64,000 nucleotides of DNA. It comes from Streptomyces sp. WAC 01529. GTDB taxonomy: Bacteria; Actinomycetota; Actinomycetes; Streptomycetales; Streptomycetaceae. The DNA lies in assembly GCF_003945545.1 (NCBI RefSeq), contig NZ_CP029617.1:2181001-2245000 (forward strand), read 5' to 3'. The notes below the pieces were generated by a model that saw only the letters and a program-made list of their open reading frames with translations, was not told where the DNA came from and made no database searches. Shown here one piece after another: positions 32,704 through 42,038 of this stretch. Both the position numbers and the translations under genes were made by a program. The number at the start of each line of letters is the position of its first letter. The first letter of the stretch is position 1.

Positions 32704-33633
32704 TTGATCACCGCGCTTCGCCACTCCTGGCAGAAGTACTGGTACGCGTGGGCGATGGTGGCTCCGGTCGTCATCGTCCTCGCCGTACTGGTCCTGTATC
32801 CGCTGGGCTACGGCTTCTACCTCTCGCTCACCAACGCCAACGAGGCGAACGTGGCGCGCGACATCGGGGCCTTCCACGCCCCGGCGACGTACAAGATGGT
32901 CGGGCTCGACAACTACTGGTCGATCCTCTCGGGCGCGGACGGCGACTTCTATCCGCGCCTGACCTGGACGATCGTATGGACGGTCTCCTGCGTCGCCCTG
33001 CACATCGCGATCGGCATGGGCCTCGCGCTCCTGCTCAACCGCAAGATGCGGGCCAAGCTGCTCTACCGCGCCCTGCTGATCCTGCCGTGGGCGGTCCCCG
33101 CCTTCGTCGGTGTCTTCGCCTGGCGCCTGATGCTCAACTCGCAGTACGGCGTCTTCAACGAGATGATCACGGCCGTCGGCCTGCCCGCCCAGAACTGGCT
33201 GGCGACACCGTTCGCCCAGAAGGTCGCCGTGATCATGGTGAACGTCTGGATCGGCGTCCCCTTCAACATGGTGGCGCTCCTCGGCGGACTCCAGTCCATC
33301 CCCAAGGAGTTGTACGAGGCCTCGGAGATGGACGGCGCCTCCCCCTGGCAGCGCTTCGTGAACGTCACCCTGCCCGGCCTGCGCCCGGTCACCCACACCG
33401 TGGTGCTGCTCGGCTGCATCTGGACGTTCAACATGTTCGCGGTGATCTACCTCCTGCTCGGCCAGAACACCACCGGTGAGGCGGACATCCTCGTGACCTT
33501 CGCCTTCCGCAAGGCGTTCACCGGAGTGTCCGACTACTCCGGCGCAGCCACCTACGGAATCGTGATCCTCGCCCTCCTCCTCGCCTTCTCGACCTTCTAC
33601 CGCCGCCGCCAGCTCAAGACCGAGCAGGCCTGA
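32704..33633 (+). CDS. malF: Maltodextrin ABC transporter permease MalF
   Basis: 309 aa from TTG 32704, 11 bases after the malE stop, with a weak AGG upstream. Six membrane helices are visible, starting with WAMVAPVVIVLAVLVLYPLGYGFYLSL. The EAA loop, which contacts the ATPase, is ELYEASEMDGASPWQRFVNVTLPGLRP. CUT1 family; pairs with MalG. The next start (33648) is 15 bases downstream. Confidence 0.95.
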   Translation: MITALRHSWQKYWYAWAMVAPVVIVLAVLVLYPLGYGFYLSLTNANEANVARDIGAFHAPATYKMVGLDNYWSILSGADGDFYPRLTWTIVWTVSCVALHIAIGMGLALLLNRKMRAKLLYRALLILPWAVPAFVGVFAWRLMLNSQYGVFNEMITAVGLPAQNWLATPFAQKVAVIMVNVWIGVPFNMVALLGGLQSIPKELYEASEMDGASPWQRFVNVTLPGLRPVTHTVVLLGCIWTFNMFAVIYLLLGQNTTGEADILVTFAFRKAFTGVSDYSGAATYGIVILALLLAFSTFYRRRQLKTEQA

Positions 33634-33647
33634 GGGGGCCCGTCACC

Positions 33648-34556
33648 ATGACCTCAGCAACCACCCACTCCCCGGCCACCACCGGCGCGCTCGCCAAGAC
33701 CCCGGCGCCGCGCCCCAAGAAGGTCCGCGGCCGCGAGGAGCGCTCCACGCTCGCCTCCGTCGCGCTGCACGGCACGCTGATCGTGGCGAGCCTGGTCGCC
33801 GCCTTCCCCGTGGCGTGGATCGTCTTCATCTCGCTGGGCCCGAAGACGGCCTGGCAGAGCCCGGGCGAGGTGCTCGGCAACCTGAGCCTGGACAACTACG
33901 TCAAGGTCCTCACCGAAACCGACTTCCCGCACTGGTTCGGCGCCTCGGTGATCGTCGCGGGCGGCACCACCGTCCTCGGCGTCTTCCTCGCGGCGACCGC
34001 CGGTTACGCGGTCTCCCGGATGCGCTTCCCCGGCCACCGGCAGCTGATGTGGAGCTTCCTGGTCACCCAGATGTTCCCGATGGCCGTCCTGATCGTGCCG
34101 CTCTACGAACTCCTGGCCCGCTTCGACCTGATCGACAACTACCTGGGGCTCATCCTCACGTACGCGACGACCGCGGTCCCCTTCTGCGCCTGGATGATGA
34201 AGGGCTACTTCGACACCATCCCGCACGAGATCGACGAGGCCGGACGCGTCGACGGCCTCACCCCCTTCGGCACCTTCTGGCGGCTCATCGTGCCGCTCGC
34301 CAAGCCGGGCCTCGCGGTGACGGCGTTCTACAGCTTCCTCACCGCGTGGGGAGAGGTGGCCTACGCCTCCCAGTTCATGGGCGCCGACCATTACACCCTC
34401 GCCGTCGGAATCCGTACCTTCGCCACCGAATCACGCGCAGACTGGGCCATGATGACCGCCGCCTCGGTGATCATCCTGGTCCCGGCGACGCTCGTCTTCC
34501 TTCTGGTCCAGCGCAATCTGGTGTCGGGCCTGACGGCCGGCGGCACCAAGTCCTGA
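33648..34556 (+). CDS. malG: Maltodextrin ABC transporter permease MalG
   Basis: 302 aa. Six helices, the first about residues 36-60 after a basic Pro/Lys-rich N-terminus (KTPAPRPKKVRGREER). The EAA loop is HEIDEAGRVDGLTPFGTFWRLIVPLAKPG. It forms the transmembrane pore together with MalF. The gap to aglA is 43 bases, so the operon continues. Confidence 0.96.
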   Translation: MTSATTHSPATTGALAKTPAPRPKKVRGREERSTLASVALHGTLIVASLVAAFPVAWIVFISLGPKTAWQSPGEVLGNLSLDNYVKVLTETDFPHWFGASVIVAGGTTVLGVFLAATAGYAVSRMRFPGHRQLMWSFLVTQMFPMAVLIVPLYELLARFDLIDNYLGLILTYATTAVPFCAWMMKGYFDTIPHEIDEAGRVDGLTPFGTFWRLIVPLAKPGLAVTAFYSFLTAWGEVAYASQFMGADHYTLAVGIRTFATESRADWAMMTAASVIILVPATLVFLLVQRNLVSGLTAGGTKS

Positions 34557-34599
34557 CCCGCCACCACCCCGTCAACTCCCCGCACTCCTAAGGGACTTC

Positions 34600-36261
34600 A
34601 TGACCCAGCACGTCACCGCCGCGCCCGCCCTCACCGACTCCGTGCCCACCCGGGAGTGGTGGCGGGACGCGGTCATCTACCAGGTCTACCCGCGCAGCTT
34701 CGCCGACGGGAACGGCGACGGCATGGGCGACCTGCCCGGCGTCACGGCCCGCCTGCCGCACCTGCGCGACCTGGGCGTGGACGCCGTCTGGCTCTCCCCC
34801 TTCTACGCCTCGCCGCAGGCCGACGCCGGTTACGACGTGGCGGACTACCGCGCGGTGGACCCCATGTTCGGCACCCTCACCGACGCCGACGACCTCGTGC
34901 GCGAAGCCCACTCTCTGGGCCTGCGCGTCATCGTCGACCTGGTGCCCAACCACTGCTCCGACCAGCACGAGTGGTTCAAGCAGGCGCTGCGCGAGGGCCC
35001 CGGCTCGCCGCTGCGCGACCGCTTCCACTTCCGCCCCGGCAAGGGCGACGACGGCGAACTGCCGCCGAACGACTGGGAGTCCATCTTCGGCGGCCCCGCC
35101 TGGACCCGCGTCGAGGACGGCTCCTGGTACCTCCACCTCTTCGCGCCCGAGCAGCCCGACTTCAACTGGGACCACCCGGCGGTCAAGGACGAGTTCCGCT
35201 CCATCCTGCGCTTCTGGCTCGACCTCGGCATCGACGGCTTCCGCATCGACGTCGCGCACGGCCTGGTCAAGGCGGAGGGCCTGCCCGACATCGGCCACGA
35301 GGAGCAGGTCAAACTGCTCGGCAGCCAGGCCGTGCCCTACTTCGACCAGGACGGCGTCCACGAGATCTACCGCGACTGGCGCAAGATCCTCGACGAGTAC
35401 ACGCGCGAGGACGGCACCGAGCGCATCGCCGTCGCCGAGGCGTGGACGCCGACCGTCGAGCGCAGCGCCCTGTACCTGCGCCCCGACGAGCTGCACCAGG
35501 CCTTCAACTTCGAGTACCTGACGACCGAGTGGGACGCCGACGCGCTGCGCGCCGTCATCGACCGCTCGCTGGCCGCGATGAACGCCGTGGACGCCCCCGC
35601 CACCTGGGTGCTCTCCAACCACGACGTCGTACGCCACTCCACCCGCTTCGCCGACGGCGACGAGGCGCGCGGTCTGCGCCGGGCCCGGGCCGCCACGCTG
35701 CTGATGCTGGCGCTGCCCGGTTCCGCGTACATCTACCAGGGCGAGGAGCTGGGGCTTCCCGAGGTCACCGACCTGCCGGACGAGGTGCGCCAGGACCCGG
35801 CGTTCTTCCGCTCCACCGGGCAGGACGGCACGCGCGACGGGTGCCGGGTGCCGCTGCCCTGGTCCGGTGAGCGCGCGCCGTTCGGCTTCGGCCCGGTGGC
35901 GGGCGGCCCGAGCTGGCTCCCGCAGCCGGACTCCTGGAAGGACCTCTCGGTGGCCGCCCAGACCGGCGACCCGGCCTCGACGCTCGAGTTCTACCGCTCC
36001 GCGCTCGCCGTGCGCCGCGAGCACCCGGCGCTCGGCGCGGGCCGGGGCGTCGAGTGGCTGGAGGCCCCCGAGGGCGTCCTTGCCTTCCGCCGCACCTCCG
36101 CCACGGGCGACTTCGTCTGCGCGGTGAACCTCACCTCCTCCCCCGTCACCCTGCCCACCCCCGGCACGCCGCTCCTCGCGAGCGCGGAGGCCGACGCGGT
36201 GGCCGCGGGCGCCGACGAGACCGTGCTGCCCGCCGATTCAACGGTCTGGTGGGCAGCCTGA
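34600..36261 (+). CDS. aglA: Alpha-glucosidase, GH13 (intracellular)
   Basis: 553 aa, no signal peptide. N-terminal REWWRDAVIYQVYPRSFADGNGDGMGDLPGV is typical of the oligo-1,6-glucosidase/alpha-glucosidase subfamilies. Conserved regions: DLVPNH (I), GFRIDVAHG (II, nucleophile Asp), VAEAW (III, acid Glu), VLSNHDVVRH (IV), with the QPDFNWDHPAV segment of this subgroup. It degrades imported maltodextrins to glucose. An AAGGGA site precedes the ATG. The stop (36259-36261) is two bases from an in-frame ATG of malR. Confidence 0.94.
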   Translation: MTQHVTAAPALTDSVPTREWWRDAVIYQVYPRSFADGNGDGMGDLPGVTARLPHLRDLGVDAVWLSPFYASPQADAGYDVADYRAVDPMFGTLTDADDLVREAHSLGLRVIVDLVPNHCSDQHEWFKQALREGPGSPLRDRFHFRPGKGDDGELPPNDWESIFGGPAWTRVEDGSWYLHLFAPEQPDFNWDHPAVKDEFRSILRFWLDLGIDGFRIDVAHGLVKAEGLPDIGHEEQVKLLGSQAVPYFDQDGVHEIYRDWRKILDEYTREDGTERIAVAEAWTPTVERSALYLRPDELHQAFNFEYLTTEWDADALRAVIDRSLAAMNAVDAPATWVLSNHDVVRHSTRFADGDEARGLRRARAATLLMLALPGSAYIYQGEELGLPEVTDLPDEVRQDPAFFRSTGQDGTRDGCRVPLPWSGERAPFGFGPVAGGPSWLPQPDSWKDLSVAAQTGDPASTLEFYRSALAVRREHPALGAGRGVEWLEAPEGVLAFRRTSATGDFVCAVNLTSSPVTLPTPGTPLLASAEADAVAAGADETVLPADSTVWWAA

Positions 36262-36286
36262 GATGCGACCGGTACAGTCCAATCCT

Positions 36287-37312
36287 GTGACCGCACGGCT
36301 AGCCGACATCGCAGCCCAGGCGGGGGTCAGCGAAGCGACAGTAAGCCGCGTGCTCAACGGCAAGCCGGGCGTCGCGGCGGCCACCCGTCAGTCCGTGCTC
36401 GCCGCGCTCGACGTGCTCGGCTACGAGCGCCCGGTGCGGCTGCGCCGGCGCAGCGCGGGCCTGGTCGGGCTGATCACGCCGGAGCTGGAGAACCCCATAT
36501 TCCCCGCGCTCGCCCAGGTCATCGGGCAGGCGCTGACCCGGCAGGGGTACACCCCGGTCCTCGCCACCCAGACCCCCGGCGGCTCCACCGAGGACGAGCT
36601 GACCGAGATGCTGGTGGACCGCGGGGTGGCCGGGATCATCTTCGTCTCGGGGCTGCACGCGGACACCTCGGCCGACATGCAGCGCTACGAGCAGCTGCGG
36701 GCGCAGGGCGTGCCCTTCGTCCTCGTGGACGGCTTCTCGCCGAAGGTGCAGGCGCCGTTCATCTCGCCGGACGACCGCGCGGCGATGCGGCTGGCGGTCA
36801 CGCACCTCGTCTCCCTGGGTCATACGCGCGTAGGGCTGGCCCTCGGCCCCAAGCGGTTCGTGCCGGTCCAGCGGAAGATCGAGGGTTTCGTACGCACGAT
36901 GCAGGACCAGCTGGGCCTGTCGCCGGAGGAGATCGAGGGGGATCTCGTCCAGCACTCCCTCTATACCCTGGAGGGCGGCCAGGCGGCGGCCGCGGCGCTG
37001 ATGGACCGCGGCTGCACGGCGATCGCGTGCGCCAGCGACATGATGGCGCTCGGGGCGATACGGGCGGCCCGCCAGCGCGGTCTGGAGGTCCCGGACGACG
37101 TCTCGGTGGTCGGCTTCGACGACTCGCCGCTGATCGCGTTCACCGATCCACCGCTGACCACGGTCCGCAAGCCGGTGCCCGCGATGGGGCAGGCGGCGGT
37201 GCGTACTCTCCTGGAGGAGATCGGCGGGACCCCCGCCCCGCACAGCGAATTCGTCTTCATGCCGGAGCTGGTGGTTCGAGGTTCAACCGCCTCGGCGCCC
37301 AGGCGCCCCTAG
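36287..37312 (+). CDS. malR: Maltose-operon repressor, LacI family
   Basis: 341 aa from GTG 36287, giving the N-terminus TARLADIAAQAGVSEATVSRVLNGKPG. An upstream ATG at 36263 would add eight residues, and neither start has a convincing ribosome binding site. The LacI helix-turn-helix is at residues 4-25 and the hinge helix near VLAALDVLGYERP. The effector domain follows with GLVGLITPELENPIFPALAQVIGQAL and CASDMMALGAIRAARQRGLEVPDDVSVVGFDDSPL. The sequence closely resembles the MalR of Streptomyces, which represses malEFG by binding CTTGCAG motifs. Here it is the last gene of the operon it is expected to control, which would make it autoregulated. Confidence 0.94.
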   Translation: MTARLADIAAQAGVSEATVSRVLNGKPGVAAATRQSVLAALDVLGYERPVRLRRRSAGLVGLITPELENPIFPALAQVIGQALTRQGYTPVLATQTPGGSTEDELTEMLVDRGVAGIIFVSGLHADTSADMQRYEQLRAQGVPFVLVDGFSPKVQAPFISPDDRAAMRLAVTHLVSLGHTRVGLALGPKRFVPVQRKIEGFVRTMQDQLGLSPEEIEGDLVQHSLYTLEGGQAAAAALMDRGCTAIACASDMMALGAIRAARQRGLEVPDDVSVVGFDDSPLIAFTDPPLTTVRKPVPAMGQAAVRTLLEEIGGTPAPHSEFVFMPELVVRGSTASAPRRP

Positions 37313-37417
37313 GGATCCCCCGGATCACGGGCTCGTCCTTGCGGTGTAGAGAATGCGGTCCGGACCCGACCAGGGGATGATCGGTCGGGGGGCGGGGATC
37401 TGGCAGACTCTGTGCCT

Positions 37418-38299
37418 ATGGGTGAGACGATCGTGACGACACTTGAGGGCCGGCAGGCCCCCGCTGATCCACCCATCGCGGGCGAGCCCCTGGCGGGCGA
37501 GCGGGACGACCGCAGTGGGCGGGACGTCCTGCGTCGTCTGCGCTCCCCCCGCCGTCCTCGGCTGTGGTTCGAGATCCTGCTGATCGCGGTGAGTTACTGG
37601 ACGTACTCACTGATCCGCAACGCGGTCCCGGAGCAGAAGGCGCAGGCGCTGCGGAACGCGGACTGGATCTGGCGCGTCGAGCACGATCTCGGGATCGCCG
37701 TCGAGAAGAGCGTCAACCACGCCGTCGACTCGGTGACATGGCTCATCGTCGGCATGAACTACTACTACGCGACGCTGCACTTCGTGGTGACGCTCGGTGT
37801 CCTGGTCTGGCTCTTCAAATGGCATCCCGGCCGGTACGCGGCCACGCGCCTGGTCCTCTTCGCGACGACGGCGGTGGCCCTGCTCGGCTACTACCTGTAT
37901 CCGCTGGCGCCGCCCCGGCTGATGAACGGCACGGCCTTCATCGACACGGTCCTGGTCCACCACACGTGGGGCTCGATGGCCTCGGGCGACCTGAAGAGCA
38001 TGTCGAACCAGTACGCGGCGATGCCGTCGATGCACATCGGCTGGTCCCTGTGGTGCGGCCTGACGATCTTCGCCCTGGCCTCGGCGCCGTGGGCGAAGGT
38101 GCTCGGCCTGCTCTACCCCACGGCGACGCTCGTGGTGATCGTGGCGACCGCCAACCACTTCTGGCTGGACGCGGTCGGCGGCATGATCTGCCTGGCCTTC
38201 GGCTTCGCGGTGGCCCGGCTCTGGTACGGGGCGCGGCCGTACGCGCTGCCGCGCGAGGTGGCGGCGGCCCGCAGGACTCCCGGGGCCTACGCCCCGTAG
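37418..38299 (+). CDS. PAP2-superfamily integral membrane protein
   Basis: 293 aa. An N-terminal soluble basic segment (about 1-50) precedes five to six helices. PAP2 signature elements are YYLYPLAPPRLM, AAMPSMHIGWSLW (phosphatase SxH region) and TANHFWLDAVGGMI (His/Asp region), as in inositol phosphoceramide synthase-like and lipid phosphatase proteins. It probably transfers or hydrolyses lipid phosphate at the membrane; the substrate is not known. ATG 37418 is used; GTG 37412 is possible. The last 13 bases overlap the end of convergent glnE. Confidence 0.88.
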   Translation: MGETIVTTLEGRQAPADPPIAGEPLAGERDDRSGRDVLRRLRSPRRPRLWFEILLIAVSYWTYSLIRNAVPEQKAQALRNADWIWRVEHDLGIAVEKSVNHAVDSVTWLIVGMNYYYATLHFVVTLGVLVWLFKWHPGRYAATRLVLFATTAVALLGYYLYPLAPPRLMNGTAFIDTVLVHHTWGSMASGDLKSMSNQYAAMPSMHIGWSLWCGLTIFALASAPWAKVLGLLYPTATLVVIVATANHFWLDAVGGMICLAFGFAVARLWYGARPYALPREVAAARRTPGAYAP

Positions 38300-41298
38300 A
38301 ACCGCTCCTCCACGACCGCCCGCGCCCGGCGCGTGATCCTGCGGTAGTCGTCCAGCATGTCGCCGACGTGCCCCGCGTCGTAGCCCAGGTACCGGCCCAC
38401 CGCGGCCAGCTCGCGGCCCCCGGAGGGGAACGTGTCGCCCGCCCTGCCGCGTACGAGCATCACCGCGTTCCGCACCCGGGTCGCGAGGACCCACGCCTCG
38501 TCGAGGATCGCCGCGTCCTGGGCCGGGACCAGGCCCGCCGCGCAGGCCGCAGCCAGGGCCTCGCGGGTGCGGGTCGTCCGCAGGCCCGGCTCAGCCCAGC
38601 CGTGTCGCAGCTGGAGGAGCTGGACGGTCCATTCGACGTCGGACAGGCCGCCGCGGCCCAGCTTGGCGTGGAGGGTCGGGTCGGCGCCGCGCGGCATCCG
38701 TTCCGCCTCCATGCGGGCCTTGAGGCGGCGGATCTCACGCACGGCGTCCTCGCCCAGGCCCTCCGCCGGATAGCGCAGGGGGGCCACCAGGTCGATGAAG
38801 GCGCGGCCCAGCTCCTCGTCCCCCGCGACCGGTTCGGCCCTCAGCAGCGCCTGGGACTCCCAGACCAGGGACCAGCGGCGGTAGTAGGCCTCGTACGACT
38901 TGAGCGTGCGCACCAGCGGGCCGCTCCTGCCCTCCGGGCGCAGATCCGCGTCGATGGCCAGCGGCGGGTCGGAGGAGGGGAGTTGGAGGAGCCTGCGCAT
39001 CTCCGCGACCACCTTCGCCGCGGCCTTCGCCGCCTCCTGCTCGTCGGCGCCCTCGCGGGGCTCGTGGACGAAGAGGACGTCCGCGTCCGAGCCGTAGGCC
39101 AGCTCGTGGCCGCCGAAGCGGCCCATGCCGATGACCGCGAAGCGGGTCGGCAGCGTGTCGCCCCAGCCCTCGCGGACGACCGCGCGCAGGGTGCCCGCGA
39201 TCGTGGCGGCCGTGAGGTCGGAGATCGCGTCGCCCACCCGGTCCACCAGCGCGCCCGGGTCGGCCTCGGCGGGGCTCTCCTCGGTGCCGTACGAGCCGAT
39301 GATGTCCCCGGCGGCGGTGCGGAACAGCTCACGGCGGCGTACCCCGCGCGCCGCCGTCACCGCCTGCTCGGCGCCGTCCGCGCGGCGCACCGCCGCCAGA
39401 ATCTCCTGCTCCAGGTGGGCGCGGCCGCGCGGTACGAGGCCCCGCTCGTCGCCGAGCAGGGCGACCGCCTCGGGGGCGCGGAGCAGCAGGTCGGGGGCGA
39501 GGCGTCCGGCGGACAGGACGCGGGCGAGGTTCTCGGCGGCGGCTCCCTCGTCGCGCAGCAGCCGCAGGTACCAGGGGGTCTTGCCGAGGGCGTCGGAGAC
39601 CTGGCGGAAGTTCAGCAGGCCCGCGTCGGGGTCCGCGGAGTCCGCGAACCAGCCGAGCAGGACGGGCAGCAGCGTGCGCTGGATGGCCGCCTTGCGGGAG
39701 ACGCCCGAGGCCAGCGCCTCCAGGTGGCGCAGGGCGCTGCTCGGGTCCGCGTAGCCGAGCGCGATGAGCCGTTCGCGGGCCGCTTCCGTGCTCAGGCGGG
39801 CCTCGCCGGGGGCGAGTTGGGCGACGGCGTCGAGGAGGGGGCGGTAGAAGAGCTTCTCGTGCAGGCGGCGTACGACGGAGGTGTGCCGCTTCCAGGCGCG
39901 GCCCAGCTCGGTGATCGGTTCCGTGCGCATTCCCAGGGAGCGGCCGATGCGGCGCAGGTCGGCGTCGTTCTCGGGCACGAGATGGGTGCGGCGCAGCCTG
40001 TACAGCTGGATGCGGTGCTCCAGGGAGCGCAGGAAGCGGTAGGCGTCGTCGAGCTGGGCCGCGTCGACCCGGCCCACGTAGCCGCCCGCGCCGAGGGCGT
40101 GCAGGGCGGCGAGGGTCGAGCCGCTGCGGATCGAGGCGTCGCTGCGGCCGTGCACCAACTGGAGCATCTGGACGGCGAACTCGACGTCCCGCAGCCCGCC
40201 GGGGCCGAGCTTCAGCTCCCGGTCGACCTCTCCGGCGGGGATGTTCTCGACGACCCTGCGGCGCATCTTCTGCACGTCGGGCACGAAGTTCTCGCGCTCG
40301 GCGGCGTGCCAGACCAGTGGCGCGAGCGTGGTGACGTACTCCTCGCCGAGCGCGAGGTCTCCCGCGACCGGGCGGGCCTTGAGCAGCGCCTGGAACTCCC
40401 AGGTCTTCGCCCAGCGCTGGTAGTAGGCGAGGTGGCTGGAGAGGGTCCGCACCAGGGGGCCGTTCCTGCCCTCGGGGCGGAGGTTGGCGTCGACCGGCCA
40501 GATCGTGCCCTCGATGTTCGTCTCGGAGCAGATCCGCATCATGTGGGAGGCGAGGCGGGTGGCGGCGCGCAGGGCCTTGCCCTCGTCGGCGCCTGCCCCG
40601 CTCTCCCCGCCCTCAGTGGGCTCGGCGACGAAGATGACGTCGACATCGGAGACGTAGTTCAGCTCATGGCCACCGCACTTGCCCATCGCGATGACCGCGA
40701 GCCTGCACTGCGCGGCGTCGCCGGGGGCCTCGGCGCAGGCCATGGCGAGGGCCGCGCGCAGCGTCGCCGTCGCGAGGTCCGCCAGCTCGGCCGCCGCCTC
40801 GGCGACATCGGTGGTGCCGCACACGTCACGGGCGGCGATGGCCAGCAGGCAGCGGCGGTAGGCGACGCGCAGCGAGACGGGGTCGGTGGCGTCGGCCAGG
40901 CCGCGCTCGAAGTCCGCCACGCCGGGGTGCAGGTCGGCGGACTCGTACGTGGCGAGGGCCCGCCAGTCGCGGGGGTGCCGGGCGAGGTGGTCGGCGAGGG
41001 CCTCGGAGGCGCCCATCACCCCGAGCAGGCGGTCGCGCAGGGGCTTGGCGGTGACCAGGGTGTCCAGCAGCTCGCGCCGGCCGTTCTCGTCCTCCTGCGC
41101 CTCCACGAGACGCACCAGGCCGAGCAGGGCCAGATCGGGGTCGGCGGTGGCGCCCAGCGCGTCCAGGAGCAGCGGGTCGGAGCGGACGCTGCTCAGCTCC
41201 GGGGCGTCGAGCAGGCGCTCGGCCGCGGACGGGTCGGTGAATCCGTGCCGCAGCAGCCGGGTGAACGTACTGCTCCTGCGTCCTTGCGGCACCGTCAT
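38287..41298 (-). CDS. glnE: Bifunctional glutamine synthetase adenylyltransferase/adenylyl-removing enzyme
   Basis: 1003 aa, the expected length. There are two homologous halves. The first has the nucleotidyltransferase signature VIAMGKCGGHELNYVSDVDVIFV with LRPEGRNGPLVRTLSSHLAYYQRWAKTWEFQALLKARPVAGD. The second has VIGMGRFGGHELAYGSDADVLFV with LRPEGRSGPLVRTLKSYEAYYRRWSLVWESQALLRAEPVAGD. The C-terminal half attaches AMP to type I glutamine synthetase, and the N-terminal half removes it. ATG 41298 (MTVPQGRRSSTFTRLLRHGF) is chosen; the upstream open frame is repetitive. The gene stands between the mal cluster and glnA2, with glnII 29 kb away. Confidence 0.97.
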   Translation of the reverse strand: MTVPQGRRSSTFTRLLRHGFTDPSAAERLLDAPELSSVRSDPLLLDALGATADPDLALLGLVRLVEAQEDENGRRELLDTLVTAKPLRDRLLGVMGASEALADHLARHPRDWRALATYESADLHPGVADFERGLADATDPVSLRVAYRRCLLAIAARDVCGTTDVAEAAAELADLATATLRAALAMACAEAPGDAAQCRLAVIAMGKCGGHELNYVSDVDVIFVAEPTEGGESGAGADEGKALRAATRLASHMMRICSETNIEGTIWPVDANLRPEGRNGPLVRTLSSHLAYYQRWAKTWEFQALLKARPVAGDLALGEEYVTTLAPLVWHAAERENFVPDVQKMRRRVVENIPAGEVDRELKLGPGGLRDVEFAVQMLQLVHGRSDASIRSGSTLAALHALGAGGYVGRVDAAQLDDAYRFLRSLEHRIQLYRLRRTHLVPENDADLRRIGRSLGMRTEPITELGRAWKRHTSVVRRLHEKLFYRPLLDAVAQLAPGEARLSTEAARERLIALGYADPSSALRHLEALASGVSRKAAIQRTLLPVLLGWFADSADPDAGLLNFRQVSDALGKTPWYLRLLRDEGAAAENLARVLSAGRLAPDLLLRAPEAVALLGDERGLVPRGRAHLEQEILAAVRRADGAEQAVTAARGVRRRELFRTAAGDIIGSYGTEESPAEADPGALVDRVGDAISDLTAATIAGTLRAVVREGWGDTLPTRFAVIGMGRFGGHELAYGSDADVLFVHEPREGADEQEAAKAAAKVVAEMRRLLQLPSSDPPLAIDADLRPEGRSGPLVRTLKSYEAYYRRWSLVWESQALLRAEPVAGDEELGRAFIDLVAPLRYPAEGLGEDAVREIRRLKARMEAERMPRGADPTLHAKLGRGGLSDVEWTVQLLQLRHGWAEPGLRTTRTREALAAACAAGLVPAQDAAILDEAWVLATRVRNAVMLVRGRAGDTFPSGGRELAAVGRYLGYDAGHVGDMLDDYRRITRRARAVVEERFYGA

Positions 41299-41476
41299 GG
41301 CCTCGCGCCTCCGTTCGATCACTCCTGCGCCCGAGCCTACGGCCTCACCCCGGACGGCCGCCCTCATGGCACCCCGTTGCCCACGGCGTGGCTGGGCGGC
41401 CGCTGCCACCACGGGCCCGCGACACCCCGGGGCGCGGGCGCTGACAGGACCCCAACTCCCTGATGTACTGCGGCCC

Positions 41477-41911
41477 ATGGAATACACACTCGAAGTGATC
41501 CCGCTGCCGGTGAGCGACCTCGACCGGTCCATGGACTTCTACCGCGACAAGCTCGGCTTCCACGTCGACATCGACGCGGAGGTCATGCCGGGCATGCGCA
41601 TCGTCCAGCTGACCCCGCCGGGCTCGGGCTGTTCCATCGCCCTGGCGGGCGACGCGCTCTGGGAGACGATGGCGGGCCCGAAGCCGGCCGCCGGTTCCTA
41701 CCAGGGCCTGCAGCTGTGCGTCGCCGACGCTAAGGCCGCGCACGCCGAGCTGACGGCACGCGGCCTGGACATCACCGAGCCGGTCCAGCACGCGCCGCAG
41801 GACGGCGGCACGTTCATGTACTTCAAGGACCCGGACGGGAACGGGTGGGCGATCCAGGAGTACCGGGTGCGGGCGACGACGTCGCTTCGGGACGCGATCG
41901 TGCCCCGTTAG
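41477..41911 (+). CDS. VOC-fold (glyoxalase-like) protein
   Basis: 144 aa, a single VOC unit: VIPLPVSDLDRSMDFYRDKLGFHVDIDAEVMPGMRIVQLTPPGSGCSIALAG, then QLCVADAKAAHAELTARGLDITEPVQ and TFMYFKDPDGNGWAIQEYR. Metal-type positions (His at about 31, Gln at about 84 and Glu at about 130) are plausible. The reaction is unknown. Divergent from glnE. The 127 bases after the gene hold a degenerate GCGCGGTTCCCGCGCC element and no gene. Confidence 0.9.
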   Translation: MEYTLEVIPLPVSDLDRSMDFYRDKLGFHVDIDAEVMPGMRIVQLTPPGSGCSIALAGDALWETMAGPKPAAGSYQGLQLCVADAKAAHAELTARGLDITEPVQHAPQDGGTFMYFKDPDGNGWAIQEYRVRATTSLRDAIVPR

Positions 41912-42038
41912 GGACGCGGGAGACTGGGGGGAGCAACCAACCGGAATGCCGCTGACGCGTGTGCCCGGTCCTCGGCGGACGTGTCCGCGGCCTTCCGTGC
42001 GCTGAACGCGCGGTTCCCGCGCCCCTGACGGAGGGCCC

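Noticed and set aside
37564..41463. 1299-codon plus-strand open frame opposite glnE
   Set aside because: It is the antisense shadow of glnE and PAP2; high-GC third positions keep the opposite frame open, and the product has no domain.
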